From contig NZ_VBVX01000020.1 in the NCBI RefSeq assembly GCF_005981925.1, positions 1 through 39,064 of the forward strand: a DNA stretch of 39,064 nucleotides, read 5' to 3'. Every line of letters starts with the position of its first letter. Position 1 is the stretch's first letter. The notes under the pieces are model-generated. The model was not told the DNA's origin. It worked only from the letters and a program-made list of their open reading frames with translations, and made no database searches. Below are positions 1 to 8,233 of this stretch, piece after piece. The DNA comes from Streptomyces albidochromogenes. GTDB taxonomy: Bacteria; Actinomycetota; Actinomycetes; Streptomycetales; Streptomycetaceae. Made by a program: the position numbers and the translations under genes.

Positions 1-583
1 CCTCGGGGGCCCAGCGGGCGGTGTCGGTGGCGGAGAAGCCGAGGCGGCCCTTGTTCAGGACGAGCCACGGGTGTCCGGTCTGGTGCCCTTCGAGCTCCGC
101 GTAGCCGAGGTCGGCGAGGCGCGCGGCGGAGACGGCGGTGTGACCGAGGCGGGCGTCGGCGGCCAGGGTGGCGCTCAGCTCGCGGATGAGGTGGCCGAGG
201 GTGGCGCCGTCGAGTGCGAGCAGGCGGCGGGCGCGGACCAGGAAGCGGAGCGGGTCCCCGAACGGCAGGCTCCCGGCGTCCGCGGCGGCCCCGCCCCCGG
301 CTCCGTGCTCGCGGATCTCGATCGTGTCGGGGTGCACGCGCCAGCTGCCGTACGCGCCGCGCACCGCCCGGAACGCGAGCGTCGCTCCGTCGTCGAGCAC
401 GAGGGCGTGCAGGTCGCCGGGGGGCTGCGGGACCGGCTCGATGATCTCCTCGTACGCGAACTCGCCGAGCATCTTGGCGAGCAGGCGGCGGGCTGCCAGG
501 TCCCAGGTGCCCGGTTCCAGCTCGGGCGGGGCGAGCAGCGGGAGCGAGTCCTCGAAGTCATGGGCGTCGGCGGGCTTCGGCAC
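1..583 (-). CDS. IucA/IucC-family NIS siderophore synthetase, N-terminal part (cut by window edge)
   Basis: This is the amino-terminal 194 codons of a second NRPS-independent siderophore synthetase; the rest lies beyond the left edge. I read GTG at 583 as the start because AGGAG sits five bases upstream. The visible protein begins MPKPADAHDFEDSL and carries the EGHQTGHPWLVLNKGRLGFS stretch, which matches the family's 'EGHPxHPxxKxRxGFS' ATP-binding region. Such enzymes adenylate a carboxylate (often citrate or a citryl monoamide) and condense it with an amine or hydroxylamine. It lies 60 bp downstream of the acyltransferase on the same strand, so it is probably the last or a late gene of the operon and would do the second condensation. 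Family assignment is firm; the substrate is inferred. Confidence 0.85.
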   Translation of the reverse strand, partial: MPKPADAHDFEDSLPLLAPPELEPGTWDLAARRLLAKMLGEFAYEEIIEPVPQPPGDLHALVLDDGATLAFRAVRGAYGSWRVHPDTIEIREHGAGGGAAADAGSLPFGDPLRFLVRARRLLALDGATLGHLIRELSATLAADARLGHTAVSAARLADLGYAELEGHQTGHPWLVLNKGRLGFSATDTARWAPE

Positions 584-643
584 GGGGACTCCTCGGGGTG
601 GACCCCAGTCGGGGCGAGCGGTGTATGAGAAGGAGCGGGTGGT

Positions 644-1369
644 TCACAGCAGGTTTCGCAGGGCGCGGTCGCGGACCATGAGCGCGGCCCGCTTGTCGGG
701 GAGGTCGAGTTCCGCGGAGAAGCGGAAGCCGGCTCCGAGGAAGGCGGAGACGGAGGGGGCGTTGCGGATGTCGGGTTCGGCGACGACGCGTGCGCAGGCG
801 GGGCGGTTGTCGAGTGCGAGGTCGGCGACGGCCCGCAGGAGGGTCGTGCCGAGGCCGCGGCCGCGGTCGGCGACGCCGCCGACGAGGAGGTGGATGCCGG
901 TGTCGTGCGGGCGGGCCGGATAGTGGCGGGCCAGCGGGTCGAGGTCGGCGCGGTAGATCTCCCAGTAGCTCATGGGCACGCCGGACAGTACGCCGAGACA
1001 GGGTGCGCTGCGGCCGTCACCGTCGAGCTGGGGGCGCAGATGGGCGGCGGTGACGTCCTCCGGTCCCGCCAGATCCCAGAACGCGGCGACGGCCGGATCG
1101 TTCATCCACCGGCTGATGAGCGGCAGGTCCCGTTCGATGCGTACGGGCACGAGCTGGAACGGGCCGGCTTCGGTGGGGACGGGGCCCCAGCCGGCGGGGG
1201 CGTCGAGGAGGCCGCCGGCGGCGGGCCCGGGGGCGGCCACCGGCGTGTCGTCACCGAACAGCGCGATGAGCTCGTCGGTCAGCCGCAGGTCGAGGGTGTC
1301 CTCGGTGCTGGATCCGGCGCGGGGAGCGGAGTCGGTTCCTGCGTCGGTGCTCGCATCGGTGGGAGGCAC
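644..1369 (-). CDS. GNAT N-acyltransferase, IucB/RhbD-like (siderophore hydroxamate acylation)
   Basis: This 241-residue protein of the siderophore acetyltransferase group would acylate an N-hydroxylated amine to form the hydroxamate. Family hallmarks are visible in the C-terminal two thirds: RDLPLISRWMNDPAVAAFWDL, then SYWEIYRADLDPLARHYP, a DTGIHLLVG strand, and a GRGLGT acetyl-CoA loop. The first 60 or so residues are Ala/Pro/Asp-rich and probably disordered. The GTG start at 1369 is preceded by GAGAGGAG at good spacing. It sits between two IucA/IucC genes, the same order as acyltransferase and synthetase genes in aerobactin- and rhizobactin-type loci. The acyl donor (acetyl, decenoyl or other) cannot be read from the sequence. 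Confidence 0.85.
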   Translation of the reverse strand: MPPTDASTDAGTDSAPRAGSSTEDTLDLRLTDELIALFGDDTPVAAPGPAAGGLLDAPAGWGPVPTEAGPFQLVPVRIERDLPLISRWMNDPAVAAFWDLAGPEDVTAAHLRPQLDGDGRSAPCLGVLSGVPMSYWEIYRADLDPLARHYPARPHDTGIHLLVGGVADRGRGLGTTLLRAVADLALDNRPACARVVAEPDIRNAPSVSAFLGAGFRFSAELDLPDKRAALMVRDRALRNLL

Positions 1370-1409
1370 GGCGACGCTCCTCTCAGCAGTTCGGTCGGGG
1401 CATGTTCCT

Positions 1410-3320
1410 TCAGGTGCGAAGGGGGTTGGCGATGGTGACGTACACGGACTGGGTGTCCACGGGGCCTTCGAGCTCGTCGAGACCGTGCAGACGGGTCAGC
1501 AGGTTGGCCTTGCAGCGGAGGGTGGGAGTCTCCAGGAGCTGGGCGGGCAGCGGGGAGCCGAGTGCGGTGCTCTTGCTCAGGAACTGGCGCAAGGCGGCGA
1601 TCAGCACGCGTTCGTCGGCGAGCCGTTCGGCGCCGAACGCTCCGATGAGGCCGAGGACGTTGTTGATGCCGAGGTAGTACGCGAAGCGTTCGTCGGTGAC
1701 GGCGTCGGGGACGAAGGTGTCGCTGGTGGTGCCGATGCCGGGGAGGCGGCGTTCGAGCCGGTCCCGGTGGCTTTCGCGGAAGTAGTAGCCCTGGTTGTCG
1801 CGGTAGCGGCCGCCGACGGGCCAGCCGTCGGGGTCGAGCAGCACCAGGGTGTTCTGCTGGTGCGCCTCCAGTGCGACCCCCGCCGTGCCGTCCAGCCAGA
1901 GCACCGGGCGTACGACGTGGTCGAGGTAGCGCAGGAACCACTCGGCGGCGACGGCTCCGGTGGGCCGGCCGGTCCGGGCGGCGAGGCGGGCGACGACGTC
2001 CGCGAGGCGGGAGTGCATGCCGGTGCGGCCCGGCCAGGGGCGCGGGGCGGTGAGTCCGGCGATGCAGACGGCGTCGTCGGAGGGGCCGAACGGGTTGTGG
2101 CGCAGCAGGGCGTCGAGTCCGGGCACCGGTTCGCCGTCCTCGGTGTCGACGGCGAGCCAGGCCGGGTCCCGGACGATGTCGAAGCCGGGGTGGGCGGACT
2201 GCCATTCCTCGGCCAGCCCGGCGCGCAGGAGGCGGTGGACCTCGACGCCGCGGTGGAGCTCCTTGCGGAGGTTCTCGCGGCGGGAGTTGGTGATGCGTAC
2301 GCCGAGCGAGAGCTTGAGCATGACGGGGGCGCCGGGGCGGTGCACGGTCCGGACGGAGGAGGTGGGGTGCCAGGGGGCGCCGTGCGGGCCGAGGTCGTGG
2401 AGGAGTCCTCGCTCCAGGAGCGCCGCGACGGCGGGCCGGTGCCGGAGCTCGCGGGCCTGCCACGGGTGGAGCGGCAGCGGGACCGTGCGGTCGGGCAGGC
2501 GCAGACCCTCGGCGAGCCGGACGGCGAGCTGCTCGGCGGGTACGGCGCGGCCGCGCTCGGTCCAGGCGGAGTCCTCGGCCAGTACGGACCGGTCGACGGC
2601 CATCCAGTGGAGCGGGAAGGAGCCGTGCAGCTCCGGCGAGTACAGCAGCGCTTCGGCGTCGGAGAGTCCTTCGCGGCTCTTGGGGGTGGGGTGCAGCGGA
2701 TGCCCGAGGAGCAGCGACTGTTCGGCGCTGAGGAACAGGTCCGCCTCTTCGGCGGGACCGGGGTGCGCGCGGCGCTCGGCGATGAACCGGGTGGTGCGCC
2801 GGACGGAGTCGGCGACCCGGCCGACCAGGTCCGCGCCTTCGCGCCGGCCCGCCTCACGGCAGAGGAGGGCCGCGACCGTGACGGCGTCGGCGGGCGGCGC
2901 CCCCTTCGGGCCGCCCTCCAGGGACGGCATGCCGAAGCGGTGCCATCCGCCGGCCGACCAGTAGCGGACGGGGACCAGCAGGGCCGTTCCGCTGGCGTCG
3001 AGCGGGATGCGGAGGATCGGCCCCGAGGGCTCGGGGAAGTCCTTCTCCCGGATCCAGCACCTCAGGAGGTTCTCCACGGCCGCCGCCTCCGCGGCCGTGT
3101 GCGGGTCGGGGTGGTCGAGCAGGTCCTGCGCGGCGGCCGCGTCCGGACCCGCCGGCTGCGGGCGCCCGGCCGTGCGCTGCTCCTCGTGGGGGCTGCCCTT
3201 CTGCCGGGGCACCTTGGCCTCGTCGAGCGCGAGGGGGCGGTGCGCGGCGTCCTGTCCTCGGTCGTGGGCGCCGGGACGGTCGTCGGCCTCGGACGCGTCG
3301 GATGCGGGGGTGGGGTTCAC
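1410..3320 (-). CDS. IucA/IucC-family NIS siderophore synthetase
   Basis: This full-length 636-residue synthetase would adenylate citrate and condense it with a diamine hydroxamate. Visible motifs are LLLGHPLHPTPKSREGLS at about residues 203-220, a KLSLGVRITNSRRENL block in the middle that contacts ATP, GVALEAHQQNTLV near residue 490, and RDNQGYYFRES. A FhuF-like iron-reductase-type tail is not obvious. The first 75 or so residues are a Pro/Ala/Asp-rich extension not usual for the family, so translation might start later. The GTG at 3320 has AAGGA seven to nine bases upstream. It begins 29 bp after the aminotransferase and is followed 40 bp later by the acyltransferase gene, so the three are probably one transcript. 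Confidence 0.9.
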   Translation of the reverse strand: MNPTPASDASEADDRPGAHDRGQDAAHRPLALDEAKVPRQKGSPHEEQRTAGRPQPAGPDAAAAQDLLDHPDPHTAAEAAAVENLLRCWIREKDFPEPSGPILRIPLDASGTALLVPVRYWSAGGWHRFGMPSLEGGPKGAPPADAVTVAALLCREAGRREGADLVGRVADSVRRTTRFIAERRAHPGPAEEADLFLSAEQSLLLGHPLHPTPKSREGLSDAEALLYSPELHGSFPLHWMAVDRSVLAEDSAWTERGRAVPAEQLAVRLAEGLRLPDRTVPLPLHPWQARELRHRPAVAALLERGLLHDLGPHGAPWHPTSSVRTVHRPGAPVMLKLSLGVRITNSRRENLRKELHRGVEVHRLLRAGLAEEWQSAHPGFDIVRDPAWLAVDTEDGEPVPGLDALLRHNPFGPSDDAVCIAGLTAPRPWPGRTGMHSRLADVVARLAARTGRPTGAVAAEWFLRYLDHVVRPVLWLDGTAGVALEAHQQNTLVLLDPDGWPVGGRYRDNQGYYFRESHRDRLERRLPGIGTTSDTFVPDAVTDERFAYYLGINNVLGLIGAFGAERLADERVLIAALRQFLSKSTALGSPLPAQLLETPTLRCKANLLTRLHGLDELEGPVDTQSVYVTIANPLRT

Positions 3321-3349
3321 GGGGGTCTTCCTTGGGACGAGGTCCGGAG

Positions 3350-4798
3350 TCAGTTCGAAAGCCCGGTCTGGTGCCGGCGGTACGCGGAGCGTTCGGCGGC
3401 CGACAGGGCGTCGGCCAGGCGGTCGAGGACCGCCGTGGCCTGTTCATCGGTGAGAGTGAGAGGAGGCAGCAGACGGACGACGCTCGAGTGGCGCCCGCCG
3501 AGCTCGACGATCAGCCCGCGCTCCAGGCACTCCTGCTGGACGGCGGCGGCCAGTGCGGGCGCCGCCGGGGGGACTCCGGTGGACGTGCGGTCTTCGTCCT
3601 CCCGGCCCGTCCGGCGGCCCGTTTCGTCCTCCCGGCCCGTCCGGCGGCCCGTGCCGTCGGGGTCCGCCTCGGGGTCGACGAGTTCGACGCCGATCATCAG
3701 GCCCCGGCCGCGTACGTCCCCGATGCAGGGGTGGTCGGCGGCGAGCCCTTGCAGCCGGCCCGTCATGCGAGCGCCGAGCACGGCGGCCCGCTCCGCGAGC
3801 CGGTTCTCGCGCACGTAGGCCAGGGTGGCGGCGCCTGCCGCCATGGCGAGCTGGTTGCCCCGGAACGTACCGGCGTGCGCGCCCGGCTCCCAGGCGTCGA
3901 GGTCGTCCCGGTAGACCACCACGGCCAGCGGGAGGCTGCCGCCGATCGCCTTGGACATGACCATCACGTCGGGCACGATGCCGCTGTGCTCGACCGCCCA
4001 GAAGGTGCCGGTCCTGCCGACTCCGGTCTGCACCTCGTCGGCGATCAGCGGAATGGAGCGGTCCGCCGTGATCCGGCGCATCCGGCGCATCCAGTCGTCC
4101 GGAGCGGGGATCACGCCTCCCTCGCCCTGCACCGGTTCGAGGATCATCCCGGCCGGGGTCGTCACGCCGCTCTTGGGGTCGTCGAGGAGGTTCTCCGTCC
4201 AGCGGGCGGAGAGTTCGGCGCCGCGTTCGCCGCCCGCGCCGAAGGGGCACCGGTAGTCGTACGGGTAGGGCAGGCGCGTCACCCGTACGTCCTGCGCGCC
4301 GCCGGAGGCGTCGAGGGCCCCTGCCGTCATGCCGTGGTACGCCCCGGTGAAGGCCAGCAGCCCACTGCGGCCGGTGGCGGTGCGGACGAGCTTGAGCGCG
4401 GCCTCGACCGCGTCCGTGCCCGCCGGGCCGCAGAACTGCACCCGGGCGTGGTCGGCGAGCTCGCGGGGCAGCGTCTCGAACAGCTCGGTGGTGAACGCGT
4501 CCTTGACGGGCGTCGCGAGGTCCAGCACGTGGAGCGGCGCACCCGAGTCGAGAACCTTCTTGACCGCTTCCAGCACCACCGGGTGGTTGTGACCGAGCGC
4601 CAGCGTCCCGGCGCCCGAGAGGCAGTCGAGATAGCGCCGCCCGTCCGCCCCCTCGATCGTCAGCCCCCGCGCGCGTACGGGCACGATGGGAAGCGACCGC
4701 GCGTACGTGCGGGCGGAGGACTCGCGCAGCGACTGGCGCCGCAGGATCCCCTCGTGAGCAGCGGTCAGCACCGCAGCGGCTGGTTCGGTCACGGCCAC
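3350..4798 (-). CDS. Class III PLP aminotransferase (diaminobutyrate-2-oxoglutarate transaminase type)
   Basis: This 482-residue enzyme belongs to the ornithine/diaminobutyrate aminotransferase group and is the first gene of the siderophore operon. It probably makes L-2,4-diaminobutyrate from aspartate semialdehyde as precursor of a 1,3-diaminopropane unit. Numbering from the start used here, GPAGTDAVEAALKL (about 124-137) binds the cofactor phosphate, ADEVQTG (D254) contacts the pyridine nitrogen, and the Schiff-base lysine is K283 in MSKAIGG. I place the start at GTG 4798 because GGGAGGA lies nine bases upstream; the frame remains open to 4930 but with no better site. A 30-bp tandem duplication adds a repeated TGRRTGREDE segment near the C-terminus. 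A matching decarboxylase and hydroxylase are not in the window. Confidence 0.88.
   Translation of the reverse strand: MAVTEPAAAVLTAAHEGILRRQSLRESSARTYARSLPIVPVRARGLTIEGADGRRYLDCLSGAGTLALGHNHPVVLEAVKKVLDSGAPLHVLDLATPVKDAFTTELFETLPRELADHARVQFCGPAGTDAVEAALKLVRTATGRSGLLAFTGAYHGMTAGALDASGGAQDVRVTRLPYPYDYRCPFGAGGERGAELSARWTENLLDDPKSGVTTPAGMILEPVQGEGGVIPAPDDWMRRMRRITADRSIPLIADEVQTGVGRTGTFWAVEHSGIVPDVMVMSKAIGGSLPLAVVVYRDDLDAWEPGAHAGTFRGNQLAMAAGAATLAYVRENRLAERAAVLGARMTGRLQGLAADHPCIGDVRGRGLMIGVELVDPEADPDGTGRRTGREDETGRRTGREDEDRTSTGVPPAAPALAAAVQQECLERGLIVELGGRHSSVVRLLPPLTLTDEQATAVLDRLADALSAAERSAYRRHQTGLSN
3594..3653. repeat. 30-bp tandem duplication inside the aminotransferase gene
   Basis: Two adjacent 30-bp units, 3594-3623 and 3624-3653, differ only at their last base. 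Because 30 is a multiple of three the frame is kept, and the protein gains a second copy of a charged TGRRTGREDE loop in a region between the large and small domains. Confidence 0.9.
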
Positions 4799-5112
4799 GT
4801 CTGTTGGTCCTCCCGCGGTGAAGCCTGCGTCGCGCGCACTGGTCTGTATGTCCGTGCCCGTCCGGGCCGGACGTCGACCCTGCGTCCCCCGTACGTACCA
4901 ACGACAGTGGCGCCGGAGGATCACGGGCAATAAGAAGATCCTTACGTCTGGGGAACCGTGCCCCTGCCGCGCGCCGTCCCCATCGGCACCGGCATAGTGG
5001 GGACCGCGCTCCGGCCCGGCGCCCCGCCGCCGGGGTGCGCGACACGTGCGCAGTTCGCAGAGTTCACATCAGTTCGCTGAAGAAGATTTCGAAGTCCCAG
5101 GGGGATCACGAC
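4799..5112. other. Divergent intergenic region between siderophore operon and protease gene
   Basis: These 314 bases must hold the promoters of both the siderophore operon (minus) and the protease (plus). I see no convincing ORF. Notable items are an imperfect palindrome TAAGAAGATCCTTA at 4931-4944, read on the minus strand as a degenerate left half of a DtxR/DmdR-type iron box, and three AGTTC(G/A)C repeats at 5052, 5061 and 5071 just upstream of the protease. No canonical full iron box was found. Confidence 0.6.
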
Positions 5113-6345
5113 ATGCGACCCATTCGCCCGACCAGCGCAGCACGTGGCGGGAGGAGCGCGCGTCGCCGAACCTCCCCCGTCCTCGCGGCTGTCGGCCTCG
5201 CCGCTGCCCTCGCCCTGACCGCCACCGCCTGCGGTCCGAGCGAGGACAACGCGGGCGGCGAGCCGAGCGCTCCCGCGGGCCAGGTCACCGGTGGGACCGA
5301 CGGCAAGATCGTCATCCCCGACGATCTGAAGGACCGTCTGAAGGAACACGGCGTCGACCTGGACCAGTGGAAGGGCGGCGCGTGGAAGGACTGGAGCCGG
5401 GACGACTGGCTCCGCGAGGCCGAGGACTACATCAACCCGATCATCGAGGACCTCTGGGACGCGGACCGCATGCGGGAAGCCGAGGAGCCCGACCGGCCGG
5501 TGGACAACGACATCTCCGGTGACGAGGGGGTCACCGACCCGACGCCCGCGCCGGTCCAGGCACAGCCCGTGAAGTCGCCGTACACCGGCAGCACCCCCGA
5601 GGCGGGCAAGCTCTTCTTCGACGGTCCCGAGGGGGCGATGGTCTGCTCCGCGACCGTCGTCAAGGACCCGGCGCACCCCGGCAAGTCCAACATGGTGTGG
5701 ACGGCCGGCCACTGCGTGCACGCCGGTAAGAAGGGCGGCTGGTACCGCAACATCGCCTTCGTCCCGTCGTACAACGACACCGGCAGGTCGGCGGCGGAGC
5801 TCGACGGCGCGCCCAAGAACGAGAAGGAGATCGCTCCGCACGGTGTGTGGTGGGGCGACTGGGCGCAGACGTCCTCGCAGTGGATCGCCCAGGGCGGCCC
5901 GACCGGCGGCGAAGGCGCTCCGTACGACTTCGCGGTGCTGCACGTCACCCCGGAGAAGGGCAACCGCAAGTCCCTGGAGGAGACGGTCGGTTCGGCCCTT
6001 GCGGTGGAGTTCGACGCGCCCGCCGCGCCCAGCATCGCGAGCATGACGGCGACGGGTTACCCGGCCGCTCCGCCGTTCGACGGCCAGAAGCAGTTCCAGT
6101 GCGCGGACAAGCCGGGGCGCCTGTCGATCCGGGCCGGCGAGCCGACGATGTACCGCATCGGCTGCACCATGACCGGTGGTTCCTCCGGCGGCGGCTGGGC
6201 TGCCACGGGCCGGGACGGACAGCCGGCGCTGGTCTCCAACACCTCGATCGGCCCGGTGACGGCCGGCTGGCTGGCCGGTCCGCGCCTGGGCAAGGAGGCC
6301 AAGGACATCTTCGACACGGTGAGCGGGAAGTTCGCCGACAAGTAG
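5113..6345 (+). CDS. Trypsin-like serine protease, probable lipoprotein
   Basis: This 410-residue exported protease has a chymotrypsin-type triad. The N-terminus has a basic stretch with RRR, a hydrophobic core and ALTATAC with Cys40 as candidate lipidated residue, so it is probably anchored outside the membrane. Residues 62-130 form an acidic, Trp-rich segment (repeated W-K/D motifs, many Glu/Asp) that could be a propeptide or binding region. Catalytic candidates are H200 in WTAGHC, D272 in YDFAVLHV and S358 in TGGSSGGGW. I chose ATG 5113 because the export signal starts there and a G-rich stretch precedes it; the frame is open from 5035. It is monocistronic between a divergent operon and a terminator. 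The substrate is unknown. Confidence 0.88.
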   Translation: MRPIRPTSAARGGRSARRRTSPVLAAVGLAAALALTATACGPSEDNAGGEPSAPAGQVTGGTDGKIVIPDDLKDRLKEHGVDLDQWKGGAWKDWSRDDWLREAEDYINPIIEDLWDADRMREAEEPDRPVDNDISGDEGVTDPTPAPVQAQPVKSPYTGSTPEAGKLFFDGPEGAMVCSATVVKDPAHPGKSNMVWTAGHCVHAGKKGGWYRNIAFVPSYNDTGRSAAELDGAPKNEKEIAPHGVWWGDWAQTSSQWIAQGGPTGGEGAPYDFAVLHVTPEKGNRKSLEETVGSALAVEFDAPAAPSIASMTATGYPAAPPFDGQKQFQCADKPGRLSIRAGEPTMYRIGCTMTGGSSGGGWAATGRDGQPALVSNTSIGPVTAGWLAGPRLGKEAKDIFDTVSGKFADK

Positions 6346-6368
6346 CGAGGCGGCGGGCGACCGCGGTC

Positions 6369-6398
6369 AGGGCCCTCGGCGTACGCGCCGGGGGCCTT
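6369..6398 (+). terminator. Hairpin terminator after the protease gene
   Basis: Bases 6369-6381 can pair with 6386-6398 (13 bp including G-T wobbles) around a TACG tetraloop, starting 23 bp after the protease stop codon. There is no T-run, as is common in Streptomyces. Confidence 0.6.
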
Positions 6399-6430
6399 CC
6401 CCGTGCCGCCGTTCACCACCGGACCGACGG

Positions 6431-6471
6431 CCCGAAGGCCGCCCCCTCGTGGTGAGGGGGCGGCCTTCGGG
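6431..6471. terminator. Perfect 18-bp stem, bidirectional terminator
   Basis: Bases 6431-6448 and 6454-6471 form an uninterrupted 18-bp stem with a 5-nt loop. It stands between the convergent protease (+) and hflX (-) genes and could end transcripts from both sides. Confidence 0.85.
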
Positions 6472-6514
6472 TCTGCGCTGTTCCGGTACGGACCGCTCCG
6501 GAGCGGGCCGCTGA

Positions 6515-8014
6515 TCAGTGAGCGGCCGGCACGTACGGCGCCAGGTCCGCCGCCAGCTCCTCGTGCACCCGCACCTTGATCAGCGTGCCGTCACCGGTGT
6601 GCTCCTCGGAGAGCACCTCGCCGTCGGCGTGCGCGCGCGAGATCAGCCCGCCGTGCGTGTACGGCACGAGCGCCTCGATCTCGACCGCGGGCCGGGGCAG
6701 CTCGGCGTCGATCAGCGCCAGCAGCTCCGCCATGCCCGCGCCCGTACGGGCCGACACGGCGATCGCGTGACGCTCGATGCGCAGCAGCCGCTGGAGTACG
6801 ACCGGGTCCGCGGCGTCCGCCTTGTTGATCACCACGATCTCGGGCACGTCCACCGCGCCGACGTCGCGGATCACTTCGCGTACGGCCGCGAGCTGCTCCT
6901 CCGGCGCCGGGTGCGCGCCGTCCACCACGTGCAGGATCAGGTCGGAGTCGCCGACCTCCTCCATGGTGGAGCGGAACGCCTCGACCAGGTGGTGCGGCAG
7001 GTGCCGCACGAACCCGACCGTGTCGGCGAGGGTGTAGACCCGCCCGGTCGGCGTCTCCGCCCGGCGCACGGTCGGGTCGAGGGTGGCGAACAGCGCGTTC
7101 TCCACCAGCACGCCCGCGCCCGTGAGGCGGTTGAGCAGCGAGGACTTTCCGGCGTTGGTGTAGCCGGCGATCGCGACCGAGGGCACCTTGTTGCGCTTGC
7201 GCTCCTGGCGCTTGATGTCGCGGCCGGTCTTCATCTCCGCGATCTCCCGGCGCATCTTCGCCATCTTCTCGCGGATCCGTCGCCGGTCGGTCTCGATCTT
7301 GGTCTCACCGGGACCACGGGTGGCCATACCGCCGCCACCGCCGGCTCCGGCACCGCCCATCTGCCGGGACAGCGACTGACCCCAGCCGCGCAGCCGGGGC
7401 AGCATGTACTGCATCTGCGCGAGCGCGACCTGCGCCTTGCCCTCCCGGGACTTGGCGTGCTGGGCGAAGATGTCGAGGATCAGGGCGGTGCGGTCGACCA
7501 CCTTGACCTTGACTACGTCCTCGAGGTGGATGAGCTGGCCGGGGCTGAGCTCACCGTCGCAGACGACGGTGTCGGCCCCGGTCTCGATCACGATGTCACG
7601 CAGCTCGATCGCCTTGCCCGAGCCGATGTACGTGGCCGGGTCGGGCTTGTCGCGGCGCTGGACGACGCCGTCGAGCACCAGGGCTCCCGCGGTCTCCGCG
7701 AGGGCCGCCAGCTCCGCCAGCGAGTTCTCGGCGTCGAGCACGGTGCCCGAGGTCCACACACCGACCAGCACCACGCGCTCCAGGCGCAGCTGCCGGTACT
7801 CGACTTCGGTTACGTCTTCGAGCTCGGTGGAGAGGCCGGCCACACGTCGCAGCGCGGCGCGGTCGGAGCGCTCGAACTGGTCGCCGTCCCGCTCTCCGTC
7901 GACTTCGTAGCTCCAGGCGACGTCCTCTTCCATCAGGGCATCGGCCCGAAGGCTCTCGGTCACGTTCTCCGTGAAGCTCTGTGCGTCCTGGGAAGCGGAA
8001 GAAGAGGAGGTCAT
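6515..8014 (-). CDS. hflX: GTPase HflX, ribosome-associated
   Basis: This 499-residue TRAFAC-class GTPase is known in other bacteria to bind the 50S subunit and rescue or split stalled ribosomes. It has the HflX N-terminal domain (about 75-210, including DPATYIGSGK), a glycine-rich loop (about 220-230), a coiled coil (240-275) and the G domain. In the G domain G1 is GYTNAGKS (284-291), G3 is DTVGF (331-335) and G4 is NKAD (397-400). The first 55 residues are an acidic Ser-rich extension typical of actinobacterial copies. ATG 8014 has AAGGA five bases upstream. It ends 44 bp from the 18-bp terminator. The upstream gap of 219 bp suggests its own promoter. Confidence 0.95.
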   Translation of the reverse strand: MTSSSSASQDAQSFTENVTESLRADALMEEDVAWSYEVDGERDGDQFERSDRAALRRVAGLSTELEDVTEVEYRQLRLERVVLVGVWTSGTVLDAENSLAELAALAETAGALVLDGVVQRRDKPDPATYIGSGKAIELRDIVIETGADTVVCDGELSPGQLIHLEDVVKVKVVDRTALILDIFAQHAKSREGKAQVALAQMQYMLPRLRGWGQSLSRQMGGAGAGGGGGMATRGPGETKIETDRRRIREKMAKMRREIAEMKTGRDIKRQERKRNKVPSVAIAGYTNAGKSSLLNRLTGAGVLVENALFATLDPTVRRAETPTGRVYTLADTVGFVRHLPHHLVEAFRSTMEEVGDSDLILHVVDGAHPAPEEQLAAVREVIRDVGAVDVPEIVVINKADAADPVVLQRLLRIERHAIAVSARTGAGMAELLALIDAELPRPAVEIEALVPYTHGGLISRAHADGEVLSEEHTGDGTLIKVRVHEELAADLAPYVPAAH

Positions 8015-8233
8015 TGGATCCTTACGTCGAAAGAAATCAGGTTACGCCGGTCACAACGCGTGACGTGGCCGGAAGATTCCCGCGGAGTGCGGAGATCCCC
8101 GGCCCGGCAGCGCCGCGGGCCCGTTGATAGTGGCACGCCGCGCACCGGGCCGTCACTCCGGTTTATGCCCGCTTCCCGCACCCCTCGCACCTGCCGCCGC
8201 CCTGCCGCCGCCGCGCAGGCCGCCGCCCCGGCC

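Noticed and set aside
972-3818. 948-codon plus-strand open frame over the siderophore genes
   Set aside because: It is antisense to three genes with clear family motifs; its product is low-complexity Gly/Val/Arg-rich, a known effect of high-GC codon bias.
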